A stretch of DNA of 64,000 nucleotides from an uncultured Coriobacteriaceae bacterium (GTDB lineage: Bacteria; Actinomycetota; Coriobacteriia; Coriobacteriales; Coriobacteriaceae): assembly GCA_944319885.1 (NCBI GenBank), contig CALUFC010000001.1:310001-374000 (forward strand), read 5' to 3'. The notes below the pieces were generated by a model. That model worked only from the letters and a program-made list of their open reading frames with translations. It searched no databases and was not told where the DNA came from. The translations under genes were made by a program, and so were the position numbers. Each line of letters opens with the position of its first letter. The stretch's first letter is position 1. Positions 10,209 through 18,791 of the stretch are shown here, one piece after another.

Positions 10209-11174
10209 TTAGGCCCAGCGAAGCAGGCACGCGCCGGTGTCGAGGCCGGCGCCGAAGCCCACGAGTGCCACGAGCTGGCCGGATGTGAGCTTGCCCGAGC
10301 GAACGAGCTCGTCGAGTGCGAGCGGAATGCAGGCGCTCGAGATGTTGCCGGTATGCTCGATGAGGCGCACCACGCGGTCGTTCTCGACGCCGAGACGCGT
10401 GGTCGCGGCGGCGAGGATGCGCTCGTTGGCCTGGTGGAATACGAAGTGATCGATATCGGTGGGCGCGATGTTGCAGGCGTCGCACATGGCATGCACGGAA
10501 TCACAGATCGTGCTCACGCCAAACTTGAACACGCGGCGGCCCTGCATGGTAAGAACGTTGGCGCGCGCTTCGCCATCGCGCTGCTTAAACGGCGAGGAGC
10601 CGGCAACGCCGGGAACCTCGAGGACGTCGACCTGCGGGTCGCAGCTCAGGTTGAGATACAGGGGGCTCTCGCCGCCCGCCTCGAGCACGGCCGCCGCAGC
10701 GCCGTCGCCAAACAGCACGCAGGTGGCGCGGTCGGTCCAATCGACCAAGCGGGTCATCTCCTCGGCCGAGACGATGAGCACGTGCTTGCCGCGCCCGCGT
10801 GCAAACCAGCCGTCGGCGATGTCGAGCGCGAACACAAAGCCCGCGCAGGCGGCGGAGATGTCGTATGCCGGGCAGGTTGCGCCAAGCGCGGCGGCAATCG
10901 CGCAGGCCTCGGCCGGGACCAGGTGGTCGCCGGTGGTGGTCGTGCAGATGATGAGGCTCAGGTCGGCGGCCGTGATGCCGGCTGTCTCGAGCGCCTCGTG
11001 TGCCGCGCGGGAGGCGAGCTCGTCGAGCGACTCGGTGGTTACAACCCGGCGCGATTTGATGCCGGTGCGCGGGAAGATCCATTCGTCCGAGGTGTCGAGG
11101 AATGTTGAGAGCTCATCGTTGGTGACGGAGCGCTCTGGAAGCGCCGACGCAGTTCCTACGATCTTGAATGCCAC
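10209..11174 (-). CDS. fabH: 3-oxoacyl-ACP synthase III (FabH)
   Basis: A 321-residue initiation condensing enzyme that joins acetyl-CoA or a branched primer to malonyl-ACP. C110 in ISAACAGF, H247 in FHQANERIL and N277 in TGNISS form the catalytic triad. It is the first gene of the ten-gene operon. The promoter region at 11205-11237 is shared with the divergent bioY. Confidence 0.95.
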   Translation of the reverse strand: MAFKIVGTASALPERSVTNDELSTFLDTSDEWIFPRTGIKSRRVVTTESLDELASRAAHEALETAGITAADLSLIICTTTTGDHLVPAEACAIAAALGATCPAYDISAACAGFVFALDIADGWFARGRGKHVLIVSAEEMTRLVDWTDRATCVLFGDGAAAAVLEAGGESPLYLNLSCDPQVDVLEVPGVAGSSPFKQRDGEARANVLTMQGRRVFKFGVSTICDSVHAMCDACNIAPTDIDHFVFHQANERILAAATTRLGVENDRVVRLIEHTGNISSACIPLALDELVRSGKLTSGQLVALVGFGAGLDTGACLLRWA

Positions 11175-11204
11175 GAGCGCACTCCCTTCAGGAATGATCC
11201 GTGT

Positions 11205-11237
11205 TTTATTGACAATATTTCAATAAGCGTCAATACT
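11205..11237. promoter_or_regulatory. Overlapping divergent promoters and dyad for fabH operon and bioY
   Basis: On the plus strand TTGACA (11209-11214) lies 17 bases before AATACT (11232-11237), pointing to bioY. On the minus strand TTGACG (11233-11228) lies 17 bases before AATAAA (11210-11205), pointing to fabH. The two sites share the same DNA, so polymerase can probably occupy only one at a time. TATTGAC (11207-11213) and GTCAATA (11229-11235) form a 7-bp dyad and could be an operator. No regulator gene is adjacent. Confidence 0.55.
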
Positions 11238-11350
11238 TATGGTACGGTAGCAAACCGCCGTTGCTCCGATGTTGGAAACAGCGGGAAAGCCTGCTATCGT
11301 CATAGGGTTTCCATAGTATAAACCAATGAGAAAGAAGATGGAGACCCGCA

Positions 11351-11890
11351 ATGACCTCACGTTCTATTGCTCAATGCGCTTTGTGCTGCGCGCTGCTCGC
11401 CTGCAGCGCATGGGTGACCATTCCGCTCGGCCCCGTTCCCTTCACGCTGCAGACGCTCGTGGTGGGGCTCATCCCGCAGGTGCTCGGACGTCGCGAGGCC
11501 ATCTTCACCGTGGCGGCGTATCTGGTGATCGGCGCGATCGGGCTGCCGGTGTTCTCGAGCTTCCAGGGCGGCATCGGCGTGCTCGCCGGGCCTACGGGCG
11601 GTTTTCTGTGGGGCTTCCTCGTGGGCATGGTGCCCGCCGCCACCATCATGCACACCGAGCGCATGCCGCATGCTGCGGCTGCGGCGCTCGGTAGCGCGGT
11701 GCTCCTGCTTATCTCCTATGCGCTGGGCACGGTGCAGATCATGTTCGTTGGCAGCATGGAGCTTCCTGCCGCCCTCGCGGTTGCGGTCGTGCCCTTCGTG
11801 GTGCCCGACATCATCAAGCTGGTGGTCGCCTTTGCGCTCGCGCGCGCGGTGAATCACGCACTTGCCGCGAGCAGCGTGGTGCGTTCGTAG
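11351..11890 (+). CDS. bioY: Biotin transporter substrate-binding subunit BioY
   Basis: A 179-residue integral membrane protein with about six membrane segments. LGPVPFTLQTLVV near residue 26 and GPTGGFLWGF near 82 are hallmark BioY motifs. BioY is the S-component of an ECF transporter, and no energising EcfAAT genes are near, so it probably uses a shared module or works alone. GGAG at 11340-11343 is 7 bases before the ATG. It diverges from the fatty acid operon, whose AccB product needs biotin. Confidence 0.92.
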   Translation: MTSRSIAQCALCCALLACSAWVTIPLGPVPFTLQTLVVGLIPQVLGRREAIFTVAAYLVIGAIGLPVFSSFQGGIGVLAGPTGGFLWGFLVGMVPAATIMHTERMPHAAAAALGSAVLLLISYALGTVQIMFVGSMELPAALAVAVVPFVVPDIIKLVVAFALARAVNHALAASSVVRS

Positions 11891-11896
11891 CGCTAC

Positions 11897-13024
11897 CTAG
11901 TAGCTCGAGTTTCCAACAACAGCAGAAAACTCGTCGATCCAGGCGTCGAGCCCATCGGTCATGACGAGTCCGGTCCCGTCGAGTTCGGCGCTGCCTGTGA
12001 AGTCGATGCAGGTAAACGTGTCGTACTCCTCGGGATCTTCCATAAGGCGCGCAAGCTCGTCGCGCAGGAGCTGTTTGTCCTGTTCGGTAAGCGCCTCATC
12101 GTAGATGGCCTGGCTCAGCTGGTCGTTGGTGTCGACAAACGAGCTCAGATCGTAGACGAGATCCCGGATGTCAATCATCGAGAAATCGAAGTAGACGGTG
12201 CACTCGAGATCGTAGCCGTCTTCCGAGGCGTATGCGTAGGCGTAGGCGCTCTCGATGTCGTCATCAATCGAGGCGAGGGCCTGCTGGGCGATCGCTGCTG
12301 TGTCGATGCCGGCGTCGGCGGGGGAGATGCCCAGGTAGGTCTCGAAGCTTTGCGTAAAGCCGCTTACCACGAGGTCGGTGTAGCTTGCGTCGCCCGCTGC
12401 CATGGCGTCGAGGGTGGTACGCGTCTCGTCCTGGCAGAGCGTCTCGAAGTCTTCCTCCAGCTCATAGGCGACATCGTCGTCGTAATAGTCCTCGTCGTTC
12501 ACAAAGCCGTTCGAGCTGCTCGACCATGAATCATCATCCTGCGACCAGCTGTCCTCAAAGCCTGCCTCGAGCGAGCTGCTGCAGCTGGCGATGATGCTGC
12601 TGAGCTGGCCCGTGATGATAAAGATGAGCAACAGGACGATGCAGCCGCAGCCGCGCTTGTTCTTGCTGGTTTTAGCGGTGGGTTCGGTTTGTTTGGAACG
12701 ACGCGGGCGCGCGGGCCGCCGTGTGCCCGCGTCGTTTGCGCTCGACGCCGTGCGGGCGGGGGCGTCGGTGTGCACGGGCGAGGCGTTGCGCTTCGCGCGC
12801 GGGGTCTCGGCTTGCTGGCGCTTCCAGGGCATGCGCGCACGATGCGCGCCGTGTCCGGGCTCCTTGCGCTCATTGCGCAGGATGACGCGCTCGATGCCGT
12901 CGATGTCGCGCGCCTCGTGCTGCAAAAAATCGGGCTCTCCGCCGGGCATGATGGGATCGGGGGCGTTGAACGGGTCGATGTTGGTGCCGGCGTCGTTGCC
13001 AACGAAACGGCGCTTCGAGCTCAT
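11897..13024 (-). CDS. Membrane-anchored protein of unknown function
   Basis: A 375-residue protein not recognised. The first 120 residues are basic, Arg/Lys/Pro-rich and probably disordered and cytoplasmic. One hydrophobic segment follows (CGCIVLLLIFIITGQ, about 127-145). An acidic outer region rich in Asp, Ser and Tyr then leads to a folded-looking C-terminal domain. ATG 13024 is chosen over a GTG at 13033 because AGGTGAGG lies between them. It lies 32 bases downstream of a small membrane protein gene on the same strand, suggesting an operon. It ends 6 bases from bioY. Confidence 0.7.
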   Translation of the reverse strand: MSSKRRFVGNDAGTNIDPFNAPDPIMPGGEPDFLQHEARDIDGIERVILRNERKEPGHGAHRARMPWKRQQAETPRAKRNASPVHTDAPARTASSANDAGTRRPARPRRSKQTEPTAKTSKNKRGCGCIVLLLIFIITGQLSSIIASCSSSLEAGFEDSWSQDDDSWSSSSNGFVNDEDYYDDDVAYELEEDFETLCQDETRTTLDAMAAGDASYTDLVVSGFTQSFETYLGISPADAGIDTAAIAQQALASIDDDIESAYAYAYASEDGYDLECTVYFDFSMIDIRDLVYDLSSFVDTNDQLSQAIYDEALTEQDKQLLRDELARLMEDPEEYDTFTCIDFTGSAELDGTGLVMTDGLDAWIDEFSAVVGNSSY

Positions 13025-13056
13025 GTGCCTCACCTGCCTTGCGGGAGCATGCGTGC

Positions 13057-13227
13057 CTACAGGGTCCAGCCGTCCTCGTCGTCCGAGGCGGAACCGCGGT
13101 CAACGTAGATCTTGTGCGTGCGCTTCTCGAGCACGAATGCAGCGATTGCCACGATTACGATGCCGCCGAAAAACAGGACCGCGAGGCCTGCGCGAGTTTC
13201 GAACAAAAAGCTAAATATCGATTCCAT
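13057..13227 (-). CDS. Small single-pass membrane protein (56 residues)
   Basis: A 56-residue ORF with a hydrophobic helix (GLAVLFFGGIVIVAIAAFVL, about residues 14-33) and a charged tail ending DDEDGWTL. It starts at ATG 13227 behind AGAAGG and stops just upstream of the larger membrane protein gene. The longer frame reaching 14703 is only antisense to serS and is not used. Function unknown; the likely N-out/C-in layout is inferred. Confidence 0.5.
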   Translation of the reverse strand: MESIFSFLFETRAGLAVLFFGGIVIVAIAAFVLEKRTHKIYVDRGSASDDEDGWTL

Positions 13228-13347
13228 GAAACGGCTTCTCGCCTTCTCGGGGGTGCCAATATCGGTATAAGTATATACTGGCGACGCAGGCTTTTCCCGT
13301 AAAGCCTTGTGAAGGTTGCATACGTCGAGATTCAGACCGGAGGGATC

Positions 13348-14634
13348 ATGCTCGACATCAAATTTGTTCGCGAAAACCCCGATGCGGTCGACGCCGCGAT
13401 GGCGAATCGCCAAACTTCGTGGGACCGTGCGCGCTTCTTCGAGCTCGATGGAGAGCGCCGTGCCGTTATCGCCGAGGTCGAGGAGCTGCAGGCAACGCGC
13501 AACGCCGAGTCGAAGAAGATCGGCGCGCTTATGCGCGAGGGCAAGCGCGAGGAGGCCGAGGCGGCCAAGGAGGCGGTGCGCGAGGTCAACGAGCGCATCG
13601 ACAGTCTTGCCGAGCGTCGCAGCACCCTCGAGAGCGAGCTCAACGACTTCATGGCGCACCTGCCCAACATTCCCTGCGCGGCCACGCCCGTGGGCAAGGA
13701 CGAGAACGAGAATCCCGAGCGTCGCCGTTGGGGCGCCCCGCGTGATTTTGCCGCCGAGGGCTTCGAGCCCAAAGCGCACTGGGATCTCGGTACCGATCTG
13801 GGCATCCTCGACTTCGATCGCGGAGCCAAGCTTTCCGGTGCGCGCTTCACGGTGCTCGCCGGCGCCGGCGCCGCGCTCGACCGCGCACTCCAGAACTTCT
13901 TCCTGAACACGCATATCTCTCGCGGCTTCAAGGAGTTCATCCCGCCGGTGATCGTGAATCGCGAGATCATGTACGGCACCGGCCAGCTTCCCAAGTTCGA
14001 GGACGACGCCTATCACACCGGCGAGGACCAGTTCCTCATCCCCACGGCGGAGGTCGCGCTCACCAACCTGCACGCCGGCGAAGTCATCGACGCCGCCGAG
14101 CTGCCGCTGCGCTACACCGCGGGCACGCCGTGCTTCCGCGAGGAGGCGGGCAGCGCCGGTCGTGATACGCGCGGCATCATTCGCCAGCATCAGTTCACGA
14201 AGGTCGAGATGGTGAAGTTCGCCACGCCCGAACAGTCCGACGACGAGCTGGAGAGCATGGTCGCCGAGGCGGAGTACATCCTGCAGCAGCTGGGCCTGCC
14301 GTATCGCGTGATCAGCCTGTGCACCGGAGACCTGGGCTTCTCGGCGCGTCAGACCTACGACATCGAGGTGTGGCTGCCGAGCTACAACGCGTACAAGGAG
14401 ATCTCGAGCTGCTCGAACTGCGGTGACTTCCAGGCGCGTCGCGCCAATATCAAGTATCGCGATCCCGAGCACTTCAAGGGCGTGCGCTTGCTGCACACGC
14501 TCAATGGATCGGGTCTGCCCACCGGTCGCACGATGGCTGCCATCATGGAGAACTACCAGAATGCCGACGGCACCATCACGGTGCCGGAGGTACTGCGCCC
14601 CTACATGGGCGGTATGGAGGTCATCGGCGCGTAG
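13348..14634 (+). CDS. serS: Seryl-tRNA synthetase
   Basis: A 428-residue class II aminoacyl-tRNA synthetase that charges tRNA-Ser. The N-terminal coiled-coil arm (about 30-105), motif 2 (PCFREEAGSAGRDTRG) and motif 3 (GSGLPTGRTMAAIMENYQ) are clear. GGAGGG at 13339-13344 precedes the ATG at 13348. A frame extension to 13309 is not needed. A tRNA-Ser gene lies 3 kb downstream. No T-box is seen in the 120-base leader. Confidence 0.96.
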   Translation: MLDIKFVRENPDAVDAAMANRQTSWDRARFFELDGERRAVIAEVEELQATRNAESKKIGALMREGKREEAEAAKEAVREVNERIDSLAERRSTLESELNDFMAHLPNIPCAATPVGKDENENPERRRWGAPRDFAAEGFEPKAHWDLGTDLGILDFDRGAKLSGARFTVLAGAGAALDRALQNFFLNTHISRGFKEFIPPVIVNREIMYGTGQLPKFEDDAYHTGEDQFLIPTAEVALTNLHAGEVIDAAELPLRYTAGTPCFREEAGSAGRDTRGIIRQHQFTKVEMVKFATPEQSDDELESMVAEAEYILQQLGLPYRVISLCTGDLGFSARQTYDIEVWLPSYNAYKEISSCSNCGDFQARRANIKYRDPEHFKGVRLLHTLNGSGLPTGRTMAAIMENYQNADGTITVPEVLRPYMGGMEVIGA

Positions 14635-14726
14635 CGTCACGCCTGTGCTGCTGCGTGTCCGTTTCTGGCGGAGCGGGCGATTTGCCGAGCCGTTCGGCAC
14701 CATTTCGTCATTTTTGAAAAAAGTGC

Positions 14727-14755
14727 TTGACGGGTTTGGTAGATGGTGCGATTAT
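14727..14755 (+). promoter_or_regulatory. Promoter of tRNA-Arg
   Basis: TTGACG at 14727-14732 is followed after 17 bases by GATTAT at 14750-14755. Transcription would begin just before the mature tRNA 5' end at 14768. Confidence 0.6.
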
Positions 14756-14767
14756 ATCCCTTGCGCT

Positions 14768-14844
14768 GCGGCATTAGCTCAGCTGGATAGAGCGTTTGAC
14801 TACGAATCAAAAGGTCGTAGGTTCGAATCCTACATGCCGCACCA
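14768..14844 (+). tRNA. tRNA-Arg (anticodon ACG), CCA encoded
   Basis: A complete cloverleaf: acceptor GCGGCAT/ATGCCGC, D arm GCTC...GAGC, anticodon arm TTTGA-CTACGAA-TCAAA with anticodon ACG, and T arm GTAGG-TTCGAAT-CCTAC. The discriminator A and CCA are encoded (14841-14844). The A at position 34 is expected to be deaminated to inosine, so it would read CGU, CGC and CGA. Confidence 0.97.
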
Positions 14845-14856
14845 TCTTCGCAACGT

Positions 14857-14883
14857 AGAGCTCCTCTTCGAGGAGCTCTTTTC
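14857..14883 (+). terminator. Intrinsic terminator after tRNA-Arg
   Basis: AGAGCTCCTC (14857-14866) pairs with GAGGAGCTCT (14870-14879) around TTC, followed by a short T run (14879-14882). It closes the single-gene tRNA transcript. Confidence 0.8.
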
Positions 14884-15135
14884 ATATGTGTGCATGTTCT
14901 GGCGCCATCTCGGCAAGTCATCGGGTGCGTTCTCAAGGCGACCGGGTCGCCCCAGGCATCGTGTGTCGCCGTTTCGTGATGCGCTGCCATTTATGCCGCC
15001 AATCGACCGTTCGTGGGTCTGCCAAGAATCGCGCGGCGCGGCGCGAGCGGGCCGGGGCACAATAGGAGTATATCGTCATGCATGCCGTCGTCGTTGCCAG
15101 GCATCTGCGCGCGGTTCCGCTGAGGGGGCACGTCA

Positions 15136-17538
15136 ATGTCCGGCTCCACATCGTTTCGACTACCGTTTCTCGCCCGGAGGAAGCACCTGCCGGCCCTTCC
15201 CGGCCAGCGCTCGGGCATAACGTACGGCGTGATTTGGGATGCCTGGAACATGCCGGTCAAAGGGTCGTGCTACATCGTTGAGTTTGAGCGGGGCTCGCAG
15301 GTCTCCATCATTGCATACGTGAATGAGTCGGGCGGGGCGTATCAGGTGAGTTGCCCCATCTCGCGTGAACCGGACGGTGAGCCCGATTTCGCCCTTGTGC
15401 CCGATGACGGCGATCGAGAGGGCACGGTGTTTGTGAAGTGCGCCGGCTCTACCATGCGGGCGCGCGGCCGTTATCAGGGCTCGATCGAGGGCACCATGCG
15501 CGAGGTGCGCGAGCCCAAGACGTGGAATACCGAGCGCAGGCTTACATACCGCCTGTTCATGGCCTCGATGTTTCTGCGGTACTGCGTGCTCGATGACACT
15601 CAGGGTCCGGGCTGCGTAAATGGGTCATCGACGGACCTCGACTCGATCAAGCTCGCCGCGCCGGTCGAGGTGTTCGACGGATTCCAGTCGCTTGCCCTGC
15701 CCGATGCCATCGAGGCTGCGCTCTATCGCATCGATGGCAGCGCCAATCCATCTGGCATCGAGTGCTTTGCACGGCGTGTGCTGCGCGAGATTGATGTGAA
15801 GCGTCTGCGCGCCATCTCGATGAAGGTAGGGCTGAGTTTGGCGTATATCGAGCGCGTCGAAAGCTTCTACATCAACTTCGATCGCTCGAGCCTTGCTGGC
15901 GACGAAGTGGCGTGCGTGCTGAGCGCTGAGGCCGCGCTGAACAGGATCTGCCGCGTGTTAAACGTTATGGGCTTCGGGCTGCGGCCGGTGCTGTCGTCGC
16001 CTTCCGAGCAGGCCTGCTCGATTATAGACCAGCGCGTGCTGTGCAGCTTGACGGGATGCGTTGAGTCGCTGCTCGCCAAGGTGTCGATGCCGAACCCGTG
16101 GGCGCGCATGGGCACGGTTGCGTGCGAGCCCGGGGGAGAATGGGATATCAGAACACGGCTTGCCACGCTCTGCGAATCGCTGGGCTGCACGGTGCGGCTG
16201 GAGTACGAGCTTCGTTGCCATGCCGCCGCGCATGTCGTGGCGATACGCTATACGCTGCCCACTGCGGCCATGATGCCCGCCTCGCGCTATGACCGGTCGC
16301 TGCGGTGCTGGCGCGATGTCGACGATGCCGAGCGAAACGCGGTGGCGCGCGAGTACGGAAGCCGCCTGGCGCTCGTACTCGGCGCTGCGGCTTTTGCGGC
16401 GAGTCCTGCGATCGAGCAATGCTATATCGAGGGCCATGAAATGGGGCGAGACGACCATCCGGCGCGATATCGCTTCGAGCGCCCGGAGTTTATCGCTACG
16501 TTCGCTCCACTCGCGCGCGAGCTCGAGATGTCGTGGTTGCGAGACGGCATCGCGACCGAACGCCTTGTCGGCTGCGCGGTGGCCGCGATTCCCACCGTCA
16601 GCGAGAGGGCGTGCTTCCGTGCCCCGGCGCACGATGCCCGGCGGCTGCCGCCGGCGCTGCGCGAGCTGTTGCTGGCAGATACCGCAGCCGAGCTTGAGGT
16701 TATGGAGCGCCCCGACGACCCGCTCATGAAGCGTCTCTCCGAGCTGCGCCGTCTCGCTCCCTCCGATTCGCAGGGCGCGATGGCCGGACTGATTGCCTTG
16801 ATCGGCGAGACCGAGGCCTCGTGTGCTGCGCAGGAGCTTATGAGCGACGTTCCGCTGCAGAGTCGGTTCTGTGACAATCATCTCGGCCGTATTCTGTTGC
16901 CGTTGTTTGAAGAAGATCGCCGTGTGCGCTTTGCCCGTGCGCCGGATGCGCTTTTCTTGGCCCAGAGCGAGGTATGCAACGCGTTCGCGCAGGCCGGAAA
17001 CTACGAGGCGGCGCTGCCCGAGGCGCGCAGGCTGCTCGATATGGCGACGACATCCATGCAGGCGCATTTCATGCTCATCAACGTGCTCGCCCGCCTCGAG
17101 CGCTTCGATGAGGTTATCGAGGTCTGCACGCACGGGCTGCGCATCGCCTACGATCGCGACGCCATTGCCTATCTGTACTACCGCATGGCGTTTGCGTACT
17201 GGAGCCGCGGTGCCAGAGAGATTGCGCGTGCGTGCTATCGCATGGTCCCGCGGGGCGAAGAGATGAGTGACATGGCGGCCGAGGAACTTCGGGCGCTGCA
17301 GGCCGAGATGGGCGTGGGCGAGAGCCTCTCGCTCGCCGAGGCGCGCGGCGTGCTCGATGCCGCTGGGATTCCCGTGCCGCCGGTGCGCGAGGTGACCAAC
17401 CAGATCGCCGACGCGGCGGTGCTGCTCACCGATAACGGCTTTTTCTACCTTGCGAGCCGCTGCGTGTTTCACATGTGGCGCATGCTGGGAAGCGACGAGC
17501 TCGGTGTTGTGCAGCGTTCATTGATGTTGCAGGGATAG
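15136..17538 (+). CDS. Large protein of unknown function with TPR-like C-terminal region
   Basis: An 800-residue protein with no recognised enzyme motif, no signal peptide and no membrane segment. The first 100 residues look like a beta-rich module (GSCYIVEFERGSQVSIIAYV). A long Cys- and Arg-containing middle follows. About residues 605-725 form regular helical pairs (AFAQAGNYEAALPEARRLLD, VLARLERFDEVIEVCTHGL) resembling tetratricopeptide repeats, which bind partner proteins. GAGGGGG at 15122-15128 sits 7 bases before the ATG. It stands alone between two tRNA genes. The 250-base leader shows no obvious promoter. Function not known. Confidence 0.75.
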   Translation: MSGSTSFRLPFLARRKHLPALPGQRSGITYGVIWDAWNMPVKGSCYIVEFERGSQVSIIAYVNESGGAYQVSCPISREPDGEPDFALVPDDGDREGTVFVKCAGSTMRARGRYQGSIEGTMREVREPKTWNTERRLTYRLFMASMFLRYCVLDDTQGPGCVNGSSTDLDSIKLAAPVEVFDGFQSLALPDAIEAALYRIDGSANPSGIECFARRVLREIDVKRLRAISMKVGLSLAYIERVESFYINFDRSSLAGDEVACVLSAEAALNRICRVLNVMGFGLRPVLSSPSEQACSIIDQRVLCSLTGCVESLLAKVSMPNPWARMGTVACEPGGEWDIRTRLATLCESLGCTVRLEYELRCHAAAHVVAIRYTLPTAAMMPASRYDRSLRCWRDVDDAERNAVAREYGSRLALVLGAAAFAASPAIEQCYIEGHEMGRDDHPARYRFERPEFIATFAPLARELEMSWLRDGIATERLVGCAVAAIPTVSERACFRAPAHDARRLPPALRELLLADTAAELEVMERPDDPLMKRLSELRRLAPSDSQGAMAGLIALIGETEASCAAQELMSDVPLQSRFCDNHLGRILLPLFEEDRRVRFARAPDALFLAQSEVCNAFAQAGNYEAALPEARRLLDMATTSMQAHFMLINVLARLERFDEVIEVCTHGLRIAYDRDAIAYLYYRMAFAYWSRGAREIARACYRMVPRGEEMSDMAAEELRALQAEMGVGESLSLAEARGVLDAAGIPVPPVREVTNQIADAAVLLTDNGFFYLASRCVFHMWRMLGSDELGVVQRSLMLQG

Positions 17539-17567
17539 TTGAGCGCGCCGAGCAAGTAGGTTAATAT
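17539..17567 (+). promoter_or_regulatory. Promoter of tRNA-Ser
   Basis: TTGAGC at 17539-17544 and TAATAT at 17562-17567 are separated by 17 bases. The -35 hexamer abuts the stop codon of the 800-residue gene, so the tRNA has its own promoter. Confidence 0.65.
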
Positions 17568-17581
17568 GTATTGCTGCTAAC

Positions 17582-17672
17582 GGAGAGCTGACCGAGAGGC
17601 CGAAGGTGCTCGCCTGCTAAGCGAGTATTCCCCACAAGGGAATCTGGGGTTCGAATCCCCAGCTCTCCGCCA
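17582..17672 (+). tRNA. tRNA-Ser (anticodon GCT), CCA encoded
   Basis: A type II tRNA with long variable arm. Acceptor GGAGAGC/GCTCTCC; anticodon arm CTCGC-CTGCTAA-GCGAG with anticodon GCT; variable arm around TATTCCCCACAAGGGAAT; T arm CTGGGG-TTCGAAT-CCCCAG. Discriminator G and CCA are encoded (17669-17672). It reads AGU and AGC serine codons. Confidence 0.97.
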
Positions 17673-17684
17673 GCTGACAATGCA

Positions 17685-17715
17685 AGCCCGGCGCCCGAGC
17701 GGCGTCGGGCTTTTT
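17685..17715 (+). terminator. Intrinsic terminator after tRNA-Ser
   Basis: AGCCCGGCGCC (17685-17695) pairs with GGCGTCGGGCT (17701-17711) around CGAGC, followed by five T's. It ends the tRNA transcript ahead of the convergent gluQ. Confidence 0.88.
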
Positions 17716-17750
17716 GCTATGGAGCGGCGTTTTGTTTGCCTGTGTCCGGC

Positions 17751-18755
17751 TCAGCTCTCGAGTGTGGTCATAACGATGTCGCGATGCTGCGCGCGCAGGG
17801 CATCCCATGTGAACGTGCGCGCGAGTTCGTCGGCGCTGCGCGGCGTTTCGTCGGGGGCGAGGCCGCAGCGATGCGCGACCCAGCCAAGCAGCTTTTCGGA
17901 GCTGCCAAAACGCGCACGTAGCTCGCCCATATCGAGATCGCGGTCGCGTTTGGCGAGCCGGCGCCCGTTGGGGGCAACGAGCAGGGGCACGTGCGCATAG
18001 GCGGGATGCGGATAGCCCAGCAGCTGCTGCAGATACATCTGGCGCGCGCAGGAGCCCAGCAGATCGCGCCCGCGAACAACTTCGGTCACGCCCATTTCTG
18101 CATCGTCCACCACCACGGCGAGTTGGTAGGCAAAGACGCCGTCGCTGCGGCGTACGAGGAAATCGCCGCAGTCGCGCTCGAGCACCTCGTGGTGAGTCCC
18201 GAAGACACGGTCGGTACATAAAATGGATCCTGTGAGGTCGGTGGCCGGGGGCACCTTGAGGCGCAGCGCCGGCCGACGCAGCCGTGCGCGCTCGGCTATC
18301 TCGTCTGCACTCAGATGACGGCAGGTACCCGGATAGATGGGGGTGCCGTCGCTTGCGTGCGGTGCGCTGGCAGCATGGAGTTCCGCGCGCGTGCAGAAAC
18401 ACGGGTAGATGAGCCCCCGCGCCTCGAGGGCGTTGAGCGCGTGTTGATAGAGCTCGATGCGATCGTGCTGGTAGACAATCTCGCCATCCCAGTAGAGTCC
18501 TAGCCAACGCAGGTCGTCGAGCAGAAGCTCCGTCCACGGGCCGCTGCGCGCGCGGTCGTCGAGGTCTTCAATGCGCAGCACGAGCGTACCTTCCGCACTG
18601 CGTGCCGAAAGCCACGCCACGAGCGCGGCAAAGACGTTGCCCAGATGCATCCTGCCCGAAGGCGACGGAGCGAGCCTGCCCACAACAGGAGTGGTGCCCT
18701 GCGGTGTTGCTGGGAGGGCGCGTGGTGCGCCGGTTGTATCGTGTGCGGTAGCCAT
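17751..18755 (-). CDS. gluQ: Glutamyl-Q tRNA(Asp) synthetase
   Basis: A 334-residue truncated relative of glutamyl-tRNA synthetase, lacking the anticodon-binding domain. These enzymes attach glutamate to queuosine in tRNA-Asp. The HIGH-like motif is GRLAPSPSGRMHLGN, the zinc site uses YPCFC and YPGTC, and RLAKRDRD replaces KMSK, as in the family. ATG 18755 is preferred over the upstream frame start because a well-placed promoter would begin transcription at this A, making the mRNA leaderless. No strong ribosome site is present. Confidence 0.88.
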   Translation of the reverse strand: MATAHDTTGAPRALPATPQGTTPVVGRLAPSPSGRMHLGNVFAALVAWLSARSAEGTLVLRIEDLDDRARSGPWTELLLDDLRWLGLYWDGEIVYQHDRIELYQHALNALEARGLIYPCFCTRAELHAASAPHASDGTPIYPGTCRHLSADEIAERARLRRPALRLKVPPATDLTGSILCTDRVFGTHHEVLERDCGDFLVRRSDGVFAYQLAVVVDDAEMGVTEVVRGRDLLGSCARQMYLQQLLGYPHPAYAHVPLLVAPNGRRLAKRDRDLDMGELRARFGSSEKLLGWVAHRCGLAPDETPRSADELARTFTWDALRAQHRDIVMTTLES

Positions 18756-18762
18756 GCCGCTC

Positions 18763-18791
18763 AGTATAAAGGCGAGGAGCCCCGCTGCCAA
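18763..18791 (-). promoter_or_regulatory. Promoter of gluQ, predicting a leaderless mRNA
   Basis: On the minus strand TTGGCA (18791-18786), a 17-base spacer and TATACT (18768-18763) match the consensus in 5 of 6 positions each. Seven bases then lead to the ATG of gluQ at 18755. The expected start point coincides with the start codon. The promoter lies within the hairpin at 18776-18806. Confidence 0.65.

Noticed and set aside
13261-13280. TATACT palindrome between the small membrane gene and serS
   Set aside because: It could be a -10 in either direction but no matching -35 was found on either strand.
13057-14703. A 548-residue minus-strand frame
   Set aside because: Only its last 56 codons, outside serS, look like a real protein; the rest is antisense to serS.
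14637-14990. Minus-strand frame containing CRIRTYDLLIRSQTLYPAEL
   Set aside because: This is antisense translation of the tRNA-Arg gene, a well-known false ORF.
17617-18537. Minus-strand frame ending in SWGFEPQIPLWGILA
   Set aside because: Its end is antisense to tRNA-Ser and the rest is a shifted-frame shadow of gluQ with Arg/Pro-rich low-complexity content.
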